A program made the position numbers and the translations under genes. DNA of 64,000 nucleotides from Zingiber officinale (lineage: Eukaryota > Streptophyta > Magnoliopsida > Zingiberales > Zingiberaceae): positions 75,882,744 through 75,946,743 of the forward strand of contig NC_055998.1 in NCBI RefSeq assembly GCF_018446385.1, given 5' to 3'. The notes beneath the pieces were generated by a model. It was not told the origin of the DNA, did no database searches, and saw nothing but the letters and a program-made list of their open reading frames with translations. Below, piece after piece: positions 36,599 through 48,093 of the stretch (positions within the stretch are counted from its first letter, which is position 1; each line of letters begins with the position of its first letter).

Positions 36599-37438
36599 GG
36601 TAGCACGTAACACAGCCGTCGGGGCACAATCTGATCGCTAGTTTTCGCAGAGATCATTTGCAAGCCATTTGCTGGCTTGGGAGGAAATTTTCGACACAAA
36701 GTTGTGATTTCCAGGCGAAGTAATACAGATTATTTTCATGCTTTTGCAACTTATGCTTTGATACCATTGTTGATAGTTCTAAGCATGAAAAATACAGAAA
36801 TAAAAAATCTGTAAAAACTCACAGTGATCTCCCGCAGATCTGTAATCGGCGCCAGCAAGACTTGCTAACGGAAGAACGATCACAGAATCGGAAAGTTCTT
36901 CATGGTTCACAAACCAAATCCCTCTTGCGAGATTGGACAAACCAATCTTGAATATTCTTCTTTGCCCACTTACAAGCTTGTTCACATGGACGAACCTTGC
37001 ACAGAAACCTTTTCGATATGGAACGAACCCTTTCTCGAACCTCGCACACAGTAAGACTCCTCTTCCTTTCTCTCGTACACCAATTGTCTTAGACGCCTTT
37101 TTTATAGAGGAAGATGATTATTCATCGTCCTCTACCTCTCTTAATGGAGGAATGACAAAGGGTTGAAAGGTGAAGAGAAAAAGACACTCTTTCACTTAAC
37201 ACCAACACCTTCACTCGACTGTCTAGTTATCAGAGGACTATCTTTTATCTGACCGGCTATGAAGCCAGGTCAGCCGAGATGGTGGCTTAGGTGTTTTAAT
37301 ATTTATTTCTTATTTTATCCAACTGGCCTCAATGCTCGTTCGACCAACTACGCCCAATTATGGACTCGAACTTTTAACCTCCACGTTATCTAGACTTTCT
37401 TACTTTGACCTCTCTTTAATGACCCTCTTTCAGCAACA
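36599..37438 (-). mobile_element. Copia-B: LTR and leader remnant of an older Copia element
   Basis: An LTR-like unit TGTTGATAG...CAGCAACA spans 36768-37438 (671 bp). A primer site with one mismatch (minus TGGTATCAAAGC) lies at 36755-36766. 36599-36767 is the start of its internal region, cut off by Copia-A at 36598/36599. The rest of the element would lie left of Copia-A, outside the window. Confidence 0.65.
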
Positions 37439-37645
37439 CTGTATCAATTAGTATAACTAGGAAAGAACGCACCTGAAATAAAATAACAGTAAACATCTTT
37501 TATTGTTATAATCCATTATTCATATAAGAGTTAACTGATGATACAGTAGGTATATCTGTATTTGATTTATTCGATTTTAATGGTAAATTTATATCGATTT
37601 GATTTATAAATAATAGTAATAATTATTAATTAATTAAAAGTTCCA
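37439..37645. other. Spacer between Copia-B and the KCS gene (KCS 3' flank)
   Basis: AT-rich DNA that should contain the KCS 3' UTR. Minus-strand AATAAT/TTATAAAT runs near 37600-37625 could serve as polyadenylation signals. Confidence 0.4.
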
Positions 37646-39187
37646 TCAGTTTGATTCGGTTGCGTCGATGATTTCGACAGGGTAGCAGTCGATGCAGCCC
37701 TCCCATGGAGAATCCGGTGAGGGCTTGACATGCCGGAGCGCCTGCCAGACGGCGCTGTTGCACTTGAAGCCACTGCCGAAGGCGATCTGCCAGAGGCGGT
37801 GGCCCTTGCGCATCCGGCCCTTCGCCTCTGTGTAGGAGAGCTCGTACCATATGGAGCTGGAGGAGGTGTTGCCGAAGCGGTGGAGCGTCATCCGGGAAGC
37901 CTCGACGTCGGCGGGGCGGAGCTGGAGGTTCTTCTCCAGCTCGTCGATGACGGCGCGGCCGCCGGCGTGGATGCAGAAGTGGTCGAATGCGAGCTTGAAG
38001 TCCGGGATGTAAGGCTTCGCCTTCGCAGCGAATAGTTTCTTGGCGAGGAGGGTGGCGAAGAAGAGGAGCTGCTCGCTGACGGGGAGGACGAGGGGACCGA
38101 GGGTGGTGATGTTGACCTTGAGCGCCTCGCCGGCGATGACCATGAGGTACTTGGACAGCGAGACGCCGACGATGCCGGCCTCGTCCTGCTGCTGGTACAC
38201 GCCGCGAAAGGCCTTGTCGTCGGCGCCGTGGTGGGTGCGGACGACGTGCAAGAGCTTGTACTTGGCGCGCCGGCGGTCGGCGGAGCGGTTGGAGAGCAGC
38301 ACCGCGGCGGCGCCGACGCGGAAGAGGCAGTTGGGGATCAGCATGGACTTGCGGTTGCCCCAGTACCAGTTCCGGGTGAGGTTCTCGGTGCTGACCACCA
38401 CCGCGTAGGTGGCGCGGTGGACCTGGAGGAGGTCGCGGGCGAGGTCAACGGCGATGACGCCAGCGCTGCAGCCCATTCCGGCGAGGTTGAAGCTCCTGAC
38501 GTTGCCGCGGAGCTTGTAGTGGTTGACGATCATGGCGGAGAGGGACGGGGTCGGGCTGAAAAGGCCGCAGTTGACGACGAGAAGCCCGATGTCCCTGGGC
38601 TTCACGCCGGTGTTCCGGAAAAGCGAATCGAGAGCGCCGAACATGGCCTGCTCGGCCTCGTCGCGGGCGGCGGACATGGAGGGCCGAGGCGGCGAGTAGT
38701 GAAGCGCGATGGGCAAGCAAGTATCTTGCCCGAGGCCGGAGCGCTCCAGGATCCGCCGCTGGAACTCGACCGCCCACTCGTCGAACCTCCCGCAGAGCTG
38801 CGACTGCTGCACGAACCACCGGAACGGCGCCTTCAGCTCCGGCGGAGGTCGGTAGCAGGCGTAGTCGACGAGGTAGACCGGACGGGGGCGGGTCGTGACG
38901 TAGACGGCGGTGCCGAAGACGAGGAACGCGGAGCACGCCAACCAGCTCACGATGGTGGCAATCGTCGTGAGCTGGAGGTTGTACTTGAGGCGGAGCCAGA
39001 GGTGGCGGAGCTCGTCGAGGTCGGTCCGCGCCGCCTCCAGCAGGATCGCCGCCATCAGCGGGACCAGCAACAGGGTAAGGAAGTGGGTGACCAAGTAATG
39101 GTACCCTAATTTCACATACTTGAGATTGACGCTCTGCGAGAAATCCGGCAACCGCCAACTCTGCCCACGCCGCCGCTCCGTCTCCAT
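37646..39187 (-). CDS. KCS: 3-ketoacyl-CoA synthase (fatty acid elongase condensing enzyme)
   Basis: This enzyme condenses malonyl-CoA with a long-chain acyl-CoA, the first and chain-length-setting step of very-long-chain fatty acid elongation in the ER membrane (waxes, suberin, sphingolipids). The 513-aa intronless frame has the usual family length. Two membrane helices lie at about residues 31-52 and 71-97. The FAE1/CUT1-type condensing domain follows from about residue 98. All three catalytic residues are present: Cys240 in '[10 protein letters not shown]', His407 in '[10 protein letters not shown]' and Asn440 in '[10 protein letters not shown]'. The N-terminal '[16 protein letters not shown]' and the overall wording resemble the Arabidopsis KCS4/KCS11 group. 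GC content is high, as in many single-exon monocot genes. Long open frames on the other strand here are composition shadows. The gene looks functional. Confidence 0.96.
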   Translation of the reverse strand: METERRRGQSWRLPDFSQSVNLKYVKLGYHYLVTHFLTLLLVPLMAAILLEAARTDLDELRHLWLRLKYNLQLTTIATIVSWLACSAFLVFGTAVYVTTRPRPVYLVDYACYRPPPELKAPFRWFVQQSQLCGRFDEWAVEFQRRILERSGLGQDTCLPIALHYSPPRPSMSAARDEAEQAMFGALDSLFRNTGVKPRDIGLLVVNCGLFSPTPSLSAMIVNHYKLRGNVRSFNLAGMGCSAGVIAVDLARDLLQVHRATYAVVVSTENLTRNWYWGNRKSMLIPNCLFRVGAAAVLLSNRSADRRRAKYKLLHVVRTHHGADDKAFRGVYQQQDEAGIVGVSLSKYLMVIAGEALKVNITTLGPLVLPVSEQLLFFATLLAKKLFAAKAKPYIPDFKLAFDHFCIHAGGRAVIDELEKNLQLRPADVEASRMTLHRFGNTSSSSIWYELSYTEAKGRMRKGHRLWQIAFGSGFKCNSAVWQALRHVKPSPDSPWEGCIDCYPVEIIDATESN

Positions 39188-39440
39188 CCTCGTTCCTTAC
39201 GCCAAGATCTAATACCAGAAATAATAAAAAGAGACGGTGCAAAAGGGCGATTTTGTTCCCTAGCTACTCGATCTCCGGGGGAAGAAAGCTCCCTTTTTTA
39301 AATCGGGAATGCGAATCGCTGATCGACGGCGGAAAGGAGTGGTCGCAGAAGATCCAATCCGAAGCTCAAGGGAAGCTTAAATAGGAAAAAAAATACAGTG
39401 AAAAAAAAAATTGGGGGTAACGGGAAGGAACCCCCGCCAC
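39188..39440 (-). promoter_or_regulatory. KCS 5' UTR and core promoter
   Basis: A TATA-like CCTATTTAAGC lies on the minus strand at 39375-39385, about 190 bp upstream of the ATG, so transcription would start near 39345. The assignment is by position and motif only. Confidence 0.45.
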
Positions 39441-40842
39441 GCAGGCAAGGGGCGCGTTGGTTCTTAGGGCTGGAGGGGAACATACGCCGGCACGGTCCGC
39501 GTGGGGCGGGGCACGCTAAGCGACGCGCGTCCATGGCGGTGGGATGGTGGTAGGTGTTTTCCAGGGCGAGCGGAGCAGAAGCTCCGTCCCCGCTCTGCTC
39601 GCAGAGATGGGCAGAGTGCTGCGGAGACGCTCCGCCTCCGCTGCGAAAGTCAGAACGATTCATGGAGACTCCGCCGGGCCGCCGGCCGCCGTGGCGTTTG
39701 TGGAGTCGCTCCTTGTTAATCAAGCTGTTTGCGTGAATTCAAGCAGTTATTCATTTAGATACAATATTTTGTTTGTTTAGAATTAATTGTTTTAAATGCG
39801 CTCATATAATATAATATTTATTAAAGGAGAAATTAAAATATAAAATATTTTTATTCTTAATATTCATATGTTTCTTTTTTAAAAAAAAAATCAGCAGTCA
39901 GAAATTGTTTTATAATTATAAACTAAATCACTTTATTTGGACTTTCCTTATTTTTTTATTATAAACATACTATACATTAAAAAATTACAATAATTTATTA
40001 TCTTTTTTCATCTAATATATTCTTTATTTATAACTATTCTAAGAATTGAAGATTTTTAGAATAAATAAATTAAGTTGAATAAATAAATCGAAGATTTCAA
40101 ATTAACTTTTTTTTATTAAATATTTTATTAATTATTTTTTAAAAAAAAATCCTCTAACTTTGGCAATTATATCACTTGTCTTGGATTGGTACAAGTAGTT
40201 TGGTGATGATTCAATCTTTTTCGACACGATGACGAACGAAAACTTAAGGCTCTACAGTAATCTATTTAACCTTGTTAGAATTGAAAGCTCATAGGTTATA
40301 TATAACTAACCTAAAAAATGTGTCAACTAGACTCTGAAGTTTAACTATATTAGTCCTTCAAATTTGTATGAACTAGTCTATAAAAAGTGTCACTAAACTT
40401 CCAAAAATTTATAGTTAAAATAGTTGGTGAAGTGATGAATAATGATAATTTAAATATTAAAATTTATTCATTGCATTAAGTCACTTTTTGCATTTTTATT
40501 TATATTATTTTTGCTATCATACAAATTTTCTATAATATATTAAAAATAAATTATAATATGAGTTCACTCTATAAGTTGAACATCATTAAGCTTGAGTAGG
40601 CTTAAGCTTATTTATAAGCCTTATCGATGAGTTCTATCCCAATAAGCTATACTTGCAATTGTAGGAATAAATTAGAAAACTCACTTAGATATATCAAAAC
40701 AAAGAATGCGTACGAAACAACCTATGAGAAGAAATTTGTCGATGGAATAAATCTTTGAACAACATTCCGGTTTGGGTTCATAGGGGCATAGTGAGCTAGA
40801 ACAAGAAAAAGGACCCAAAACAACATTAACAAACACTAACCA
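39441..40842. other. Intergenic DNA between KCS and RRP40
   Basis: 39441-39730 is GC-rich and may be the upstream promoter region of KCS. From 39780 the DNA is strongly AT-rich with no supportable frame. The end near 40800 is RRP40 3' UTR. Confidence 0.5.
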
Positions 40843-43600
40843 TCACTGAAGTCTCTTCATGAGTTTCTCCACCATGATCTTTTGCTGCGCAGCACTCAAA
40901 AACTCTGAATTCATGATTGCATTCGATACCAGAATGACTGTCGATGGGGAGGCAGCGTTCACCTGGGGTCCGCCAACAATTGTCGATAAATAAAGGGAAC
41001 GAACAATTCAAAAACCGAGAGTTCAAAACATGAAAAATGGTGAGGGTGTAGTACCCAGACACGGCCGTTTAAACCAATGGCAATTTCATAAGACAAACTC
41101 TTCCCGAGAGCCTCAAGAATCGGGCAGGGCGGAGAACTTAGCAACCTGGGAAGGGAGAAAGATAATATACAAACTGTAAATGACTGACACCGCTTGTAAC
41201 CAAGAAATGTAGGTTTGGGTTCCCTCACATGCGTGCTAAGCCAGTCGAGGTTTCGAACATGTAGCCATCTTTCAGGGGACCAAACTCGGCAGCTTTCCCT
41301 GTCTCTGTTTACGGACACCAGAGGGTTGAACATACAAGCAATAGAGTACAACAAATCAGTGGTTCGCAATCCAAGATGACGGTGGCATACAAGTATCGAA
41401 GTAAAAGAGAGTACCATCCATGCAAGAAAGTTCAGGATTCATGGTGTTGTTAGCTTTGACTACTCTGACATACAGTAGAGTACCAATCTGCACCAATACC
41501 TCAAACTCTTTTAGCCAAGCATGAATTTTCAACATACAGCATGAACTGGAAGCATTAACAGTTAAAATATTGAAAAAAATATTTATATTGACACCTAAAG
41601 TATTTGTCATTTGCAATGAAATATAACTGTTTAAGTTTACAATTTACAAATTACAAGCAATTAAATGGGGCACCATAGTATTTTACATCTCAAAAAGAAA
41701 AATTAAAAAATAGAAAATTATTAAATATTAAATTAAAATATTAAAATAAATTAAAAAATTAATAAAAAATGAATAAAAATATTGATGCATTAAATAAATA
41801 CAAAAGATTTAACTCCTTCCCCTATAAATAAACTTGCAGCAACAACCCCATTGATAATTCCATCAATTATAATTCTATCAAAAAACTGAGTTAGTTTGGT
41901 TAATCCCCTTATACCAAGATAAAAACTCTAGTATAAAAAATATCTATATAACCACAATTGTAGGACCAATTGTATATTCTATTTTTTATTTTGTCCAGCA
42001 AAATTCTTTTAGGACCTCCTTTCATAAATGAATTTCAAATTCTGGAATATGGTTTAACCCAAATTGATATAAGTGGAGGTTTTGTGTTACTATAGACAGC
42101 ATATGTCATGTGCGAACATATTCGGTCGCTATGCGGGCCCTTTCAAAATCCACCTAGACCACACATACAGCTGGGGCTCTGTAAAACCATACCACTGATT
42201 GTACGACTTGAAATGAGAGAGGAAAAAAGATCGAGAATCAGAAATTTCATCTAGAAAGAGTTTATATTAAAATCACTATTAAGTATATTGACATTGATGC
42301 TCGGAATTAAAATTAACATGCAAGAACAAAATTGAAGGGTTATGTACCTCAAACTTGGGTATGTTTCTTCGAGTTCCACCCTCAAATGCAAGAACAGGAA
42401 GCAAACCCAACATAGGAGCTTTTATGTCAACCAAAAAGTTCTGAAAAATGATCACACTGCTAAAGAATTGAACTACCACATAACCAAACACATTATTTGA
42501 TAGCATAATTTATAAGTTCGAGAACAAGAAAAATGCTTGGCTGATGCCTCTTATTCATCAAATAAAAGGCTCTGTAAGTCTCTGCCTCTCATATGTTGAG
42601 AGAAAATTTGAAATTGCAAAGAAAAATTTTTGTTGGTGAGACATGAATCAACTTCATCGAGGAAGAGAATTTTAACCACAAAGTAACTTTATGGTCATAC
42701 GGACAAAGTATATCAAATATTCAGTGAGTTATTTGAAATGTTCCATCAGTGAGATAGCTATTGATTATTTAGAGTATTCATCAGAATCTAGAACGAAAAG
42801 ATTTTTAGCATTACCACACAAAAAGCCTATGAGTTCTGCTTATGGAAAAAAGTGCAAATTTTGCATTATACTTACATCAAATTTAGAATCCACCACAATG
42901 CCAAGAACTGTATCCTCCACGCAAGGCACATACTGTAACAGTAGACTACAATATTTAGGCAAGTTCAACAGAGAACAACAAAAAGTAAGTTCAAAACTCA
43001 TTCACAACATAAATACATATGGGCAATTGGTGCATTAATTGCAAATAATAAATCTACAAATGCAATACATCTCTTGCATAAAATTAGAACAACTTCTTTA
43101 GAAGACTAGCATCCATTTATCTTTTTTATAAAAGGGTAAGAAACAGAGTTACACATCCTTATCCGTCGGAGACTGTTAAAACACATTGACTTATTACCCC
43201 CAGGTTAGAAAATCTAGACAAAAAAAAATCTACTCACCCTTTTGTGAGAACTTTCGACCCAATATTTGTTGGGCTTTGAAATTCTCAACTTCCCAGCCTT
43301 CATGACCGATATTGCATCACCATCCTGTATGTCAGATTAAAAAAACGAGTAAAAATACAAAATTCAAAATTGCAAAGAAAAATAATAGCACCTGACGCAG
43401 CCCTGCCCCCAATTTGATGGTCTGATTAGCCATTCCGGTAAGATCCAAAACATGGTCGCCTGGAACCTGAGAACCTGGTATTAGCAATAGGTGGGCTACA
43501 AAGAAAGAGAAAGGTAAATGCAAGGAGAATCTAATCAAAAACATACGACGACTCTATCAACAAAGCTCATTGATGCAGAATCTGAAGGCATTGAATTCAT
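40843..43600 (-). CDS. RRP40: Exosome complex subunit RRP40 (EXOSC3), nine exons
   Basis: RRP40 is one of the S1/KH cap subunits of the RNA exosome, which threads RNA into the core for 3'-5' decay in nucleus and cytosol. Exons (minus): 43600-43547, 43466-43392, 43324-43238, 42932-42876, 42440-42348, 41487-41415, 41304-41229, 41145-41055, 40962-40843. Every intron has GT-AG ends and the phases join to 241 codons plus TGA, the normal length of the plant protein. Landmarks: '[19 protein letters not shown]' (N-terminal domain), '[19 protein letters not shown]' (S1 domain, residues about 104-122) and the family's GxNG signature 'GLNGRVW' at 196-202 in the KH domain. The ATG was chosen because it opens exon 1 in frame; an upstream start in a 5' exon cannot be excluded. 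No lesion was seen. Confidence 0.95.
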
Positions 43601-44700
43601 CTGGCTGAAGGTTACTTGGGGTTATAGTGATGACGAGAGAGAAGAACAAGGCAAGAAGCACTTTAGTAAGTGATGGTGTGTTGACCTTGTCGTCAAAGTG
43701 GTAGCTCAATTAGGGCAAGTTCACTTGGATCGAAGCAAATGCCTATAAATGAGAAAGAAACCACCATAAATAAAGAAATACATCTTTTATCAAAAAAAAA
43801 AAAAAAGTAGTGTTTGTTGCCTGCACTTGTAAAGGGGGAAAAAATGATTTACGATGGCATTAGAACACTTTCCTTGAAGAGATAAGTTGGCTGATATATC
43901 TTGGAATGATAGATAAATTAACGAATAAACTATTTTATTCTTATTGTTTACAACGAATGAAATAAAAATAAATGAATTTGAGAAAATACTCAAAAGTGAG
44001 TACATTAATCAAAGTCACACGTAATCCAATCAAGGAGAGAAGATACAAAGTAATTAGATGGAAACTTCAAATTTCCCAAGACTAAAGCAAGCAAGAAAGT
44101 GTAAACCCAATTGTGGCGATCAACCTGGATTCGGGTGAGAGGGGATCGCACAAGGAAACTTAGAAATTCACGATCAATAATCAAGCACAAGTATAGCCCC
44201 ACTTGCTGGTACTCGATAGAGTTGAGTTATGCAAATCAGCATATCCACATGAAAGATGCACCAATAGGAAAAGAAATCACAAAAACAGTAGATGAGTTCC
44301 GCACGTAAGATCCCTATTCGAAAGAAATAAGAAGGAGGTAGAGGGTCACCGACTCGCCTGTGATTCTCTTCGCTGGAGAAGAGAAGAGAGGGACAGCGGG
44401 CCAGAAGCTGGCAGAACCAGAAGACGCGGATTCAGAATCCTGGAGCCAGTGCAGATCTGCGGTGAGTAGGACGGTAGGGAAAGCCGATTCGTATGGCGTC
44501 GAAAGTGGTAGCGTCCGGAGAGGAGGACAAGGGATGGGGAGCAACTTGAAGGGACCTCGCGGCAAAAGAGAAAACTGGCGGCGGCGGCTGAAGAGGAGCG
44601 GCAGCGTCTCGTACGCTACTGACGAGGCGGAGGAAGGGAGTAAATGAACGGCAGCGGCGGGGGCAACGATCAAGGGTTTTACGAGAAAGGTTTTCCGTTC
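43601..44700 (-). promoter_or_regulatory. RRP40 upstream region with a likely 5' UTR exon
   Basis: 43601-44330 is AT-rich and intron-like. 44340-44680 is GC-rich and opens on the minus strand for 119 codons ('MIVAPAAAVHLLPSSASS'), without a recognised domain. The position fits a first non-coding exon and promoter of RRP40. A separate small gene is possible but unsupported. Confidence 0.4.
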
Positions 44701-44902
44701 TATTTCTCCAAACAGGTTGGGTTTACTTTAACATCCGTTTCGATTAGCTACTAGCCGCGCGTCGAGATTGGATACTTTAATGTCCGTTGCATCGAGGGGA
44801 CGGATTCGAGTTTTACAACATAAACCTTTTTTTGAAAAATAAATAATAAAAAAATACCTATCTTTAAAAGAAATTTTATTTTTTAAAAAAATATCAAAGT
44901 TA
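44701..44902. other. AT-rich spacer left of the viral insertion
   Basis: No frame or motif of interest. Confidence 0.4.
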
Positions 44903-45020
44903 TTATAACTATTTTAATTAAAATAATTAGAATATTAAAATTACATTTAAAATATTATTATATCAAAATCCCTTTTAACTTAGTCAAAAACTATTAGTTA
45001 AAATTAATTGAAATTACATG
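44903..45020 (+). repeat. Left copy of the repeat flanking the viral insertion
   Basis: The 118-bp stretch 'TTATAACTATTTTAATTAAA'...'AATTGAAATTACATG' reappears diverged at 59731-59891 in the same orientation. The right copy has about 43 extra bases. Confidence 0.8.
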
Positions 45021-45099
45021 TTAAATAAACTTTTGTGCACAATGCACAATGTGATGATAAATAGTAGTTAGATTATTTTCTCACCATTTAATTATTATC

Positions 45100-45412
45100 T
45101 CGATTTATGCGTAAGATTTTGAATTAAAGATACCTTTCTTAGACTGTACAGATCTTATATGATTTTAGTTATTCCTGATACAATTACTGTTCACCTGTTG
45201 GTTACTAAGAAAATGATCGAGGAAAAAAACTAAGAAAAGATAGATAGAATATATTTGTTATTAAACTCAGTTTATCATTAAAAATAAGCATAGATCTTAT
45301 TTAGCAAAGAATTTACAGGGAATTACAACTAGAAAACTAAGATAGTTACATATTTGTACATAAAGATAACTTACAAAGAAAATTTACAAACACACTTAAG
45401 CACATACCATTA
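45100..45412 (-). repeat. Viral leader repeat, copy 1
   Basis: About 310 bp, diverged from the copy at 45655-45968 in the same orientation. Shared landmarks include 'ATTCCTGATACAATTACTGT' and 'GTTACATATTTGTACATAAA'. Both lie downstream of the presumed transcription start. Confidence 0.85.
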
Positions 45413-45654
45413 TTAAATTTTATGCTTCTTCTTAGTAGTTACGTTGGAAAAGTACAGTAAATAGTAATAGTAAACCGTAAAGTAAATAGTAGAAAGGAAA
45501 GTGTAGTAGTAGTGAATTGCAGCAGTAAAGTAAATAACCACAGTAATGTAATGATGTTGTAAATTTTTACTTTTTTTTATACTTACTCTGCTTTATATTC
45601 TTATTTGTTTTCAGGGAGCCTTACTTGTTCAGGATCACACAATTAACCATTGCC

Positions 45655-45968
45655 CTGGCTTATGCCTAAGATTTTGAGTTAAAGATGTCATTCTTACTTA
45701 GCTCGCACAGGTCTTATATAATTTTGGTTATTCCTGATACAATTACTGTTCACCTGTTGGTTACTAAGATAAAGACTGAGGAAAAGAACCAAGAAAAGAT
45801 AGACAAAACATCTTTGTTAATAAACTTAGTTTATCATTAAAACAAGCATAAATCTTATTTAGCGGAGAATTTTATAGGGAATTATAACCAGAAAACTGAG
45901 ATAGTTACATATTTGTACATAAAGATAACTTACAAAAAAAACTTATAAACAGACTTGAGCACACTTGA
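45655..45968 (-). repeat. Viral leader repeat, copy 2
   Basis: Partner of 45100-45412, about 556 bp away. This copy adjoins the promoter. The spacer 45413-45654 is AT-rich and unassigned. Confidence 0.85.
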
Positions 45969-46009
45969 AGAACACCGGGGGAATTTGGATAGTAGCGATG
46001 ACAGTGGGA

Positions 46010-46270
46010 GAAGTGGATACCCCAAAAGGAGAGGTTTGAGGGCCTTTTATAGGCAGAGGAGAGAGTGTTTACTTAGAGAAGAAGGAAAGCAGGGAGAGAA
46101 GAGAAGAGAGGGGTCGGGAAAGAGAAGGCTTGGTGAAGGACAGGTGGAAAGCAGTAAGAGATGGGAAAAAGGAGGGTCTGGCAAAAGGAGGCTTAGTGAG
46201 GGGCAGATGACTGCATTTTAGTTGGGCGGACATACTGTTGGAGGAATGGAAAAAAACGTCATGGATGACA
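46010..46270 (-). promoter_or_regulatory. Presumed viral pregenomic promoter
   Basis: Minus strand: a strong TATA box CTATAAAAGG at 46042-46052 with a start expected near 46015. A TGACGT (as-1/TGA-factor type) motif lies upstream at 46256-46261, followed by further TGA-type half sites near 46310-46330. The stretch between is pyrimidine-rich. Placement after the last ORF and before the leader fits a caulimovirid promoter. The plus-strand frame at 45955-46221 is an antisense shadow. Confidence 0.6.
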
Positions 46271-46659
46271 TTTTTAGTAGATGTTGCTATGGTGTTGTGT
46301 GAATGGAAAAGGACATCATAGATGATGTTTCATGGGCAATGTTGTCATTAAGTCTCCATTAGGTTATCTAGGTTATTGTCACTTGTAAGGTCCAGAGAGG
46401 GAGTTTATGAGCTTCCGGCTAAGTCTGGCTGGATACTTCTGTGGAGTGTTGTTCTGTATTCTCTAGCAGAGAGGATAGAGCTGGCTAGTTCCTTCTAGCA
46501 GTATCTTTCAGTTTTTCTTTGATAATGTTGAAGCAAAGTTGTGTGTTGTGTTTTAAAGGAGAAAGGGAATAATCTAGTACCCATATATTTTGGCCAGTAG
46601 ATTTTTTCAGTATAAGTTTCTTCTACTAGGAAGTAATTGTTTGGATCTGTCAAACTGTC
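46271..46659 (-). other. Viral intergenic region, no gene seen
   Basis: Non-coding DNA between the viroplasmin ORF end and the promoter; GC moderate, probably upstream promoter elements. Confidence 0.45.
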
Positions 46660-47956
46660 TCAAGCCCAATTAGTTCCTTGTACTGATGCTCTCCAGTGCT
46701 TTAGTTGATCTCCAAGAGCTTCCCAATTAAGCTCTGCGTCAGAAGGATAATCTTCAAGTTCCGTCTGAATACCTCCAACTTCATTGATATCAAGCTTAAC
46801 TAGATGTTTAGCTGGTTTAATATTAAGGTCAAGCCATTCAGGTGGAGAACTATCAAAAGTGCATACGACAAACATTTCTTCTTCTTCTAGGGCCAGAGAA
46901 ATAATAGTACTAAGCTTTTTAGGAAAATCTTTGACAGAATCTGGATCATGTATCCAAAATTTGTAAAGCAGTCCATAGTCCATTAGAAGAAAAGGAGTAA
47001 TAAGTCTTCCTTTGTAAGAGGTTGCTTTATACTTTTCATAGTCCAAGTTGACTTTACAGAAGGAATATAACAACTGACATGAACATCCGTATTTAGCAGA
47101 GTCTTCACGGGTTGGGTCAATTTTTTGACATTTGAGTTTTGAGCCCAATTCTGCTTCATAGACAATATTTATCCCAGGAGGAGGATTTTTATGGAAGTCC
47201 TTTAAGGCTTCACATAATTCAATAAAGGTTTGTAATATAGACTGTTCTGCTAAATTTCAAATGTAAGAGTTGATGTCCTCAGGTATAGTATTGGGTAGAC
47301 TCAATATATGAGTTGTGGATGCTCTTTGAGCGAAGGTTGTAGTAGCTTATTCTTTTAATTTAGCCAGTGTTAAATAGTTAGGTCGTTGTGGCTTCTTGTC
47401 TATTAATGTTGTAGAAGAGGAAGGAGACCCATGAGTTTCTTTAGTAATTTGTGCATATGTAGGAGTCTCTTCAGTTTGTGAGCTGGTTGGGTTTGTCATC
47501 ATGGTTGTTGTGTTTTAATAAAGTGCTAATAAAAAAATTAGCACCAAGTTGGGTTTTGGCAGCATTAAAAGCCTCTTCAAGTGAATAGTACCCTTTAAAG
47601 AAAGGATGTTCTAGACCTTGTATGGTCATATTTGTTTTTTCTCAAGTAGCATATACCCCAGCTTGTGGTCCAGAGAAGACTACATAACAAGAGAATTTCT
47701 TGTCTGCTGGCTTTTGTATGGTTGTTAAAAAAAAGTTTGTAAAAGCATTTATAATTGTTATCTTATGTCCAGAGCTACCAAGAATGATTGGAATGTGTCA
47801 AATGTTATTAATCAGACAGTGTTGTATGTGATATAATTTGTCTCTGAATATAGAGCGGAACTGATCTTCCTGTTGTATGAACTGTTGTAATTCTTGAGTT
47901 TCAAATCTTAATGTTTTAGTAGCAAATGATGTTCATACCTTCCTTGGTCTATCCAT
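46660..47956 (-). pseudogene. Viroplasmin-type (inclusion body/transactivator) protein of the endogenous virus
   Basis: A start 'MDRPRKV' at 47956 directly follows the pol end. At about 47720-47540 the viroplasmin domain (Cauli_VI) is clear: 'CYVVFSGPQAGVYAT' and 'GYYSLEEAFNAAKTQLGANF'. 47148-46660 is still open for 162 codons, ending '...HWRASVQGTNWA'. In related viruses this protein builds the inclusion bodies and aids translation of the polycistronic RNA. In-frame TGA stops lie after 'KV', in 'NNI*HI' and in 'YAT*EK', and shifts separate the parts, so it is not functional. Confidence 0.72.
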
Positions 47957-48093
47957 TACCTGAAAAAATTAGTAAAATAAATGAGATAAAGTATCAGCTA
48001 AAAATTGTTAATTCCCTTTATTTGTTCCCAGTGAATGCGTAAACCTTTATTAATAATGGTATCTATGAATTTTGACAATCTCTTAGTACTTAA

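Noticed and set aside
38228..39109. Long plus-strand open frame (293 aa) opposite the KCS gene
   Set aside because: It is antisense to a proven coding region with strong GC bias at third positions, is low-complexity (Ala/Gly/Val/Glu-rich) and matches no family.
38445..39242. Second long minus-strand frame overlapping KCS
   Set aside because: Arg/Pro/Ala-rich out-of-phase shadow of the KCS frame.
44314..44673. 119-aa minus-strand frame upstream of RRP40 as a separate gene
   Set aside because: No recognised domain and Ser/Leu/Pro-rich; its position and GC content fit a 5' exon or promoter better, though a small gene cannot be excluded.
45955..46221. 88-aa Arg/Glu-rich plus-strand frame in the viral intergenic region
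   Set aside because: It is the complement of the pyrimidine-rich promoter/leader; the minus-strand TATA box explains the region better.
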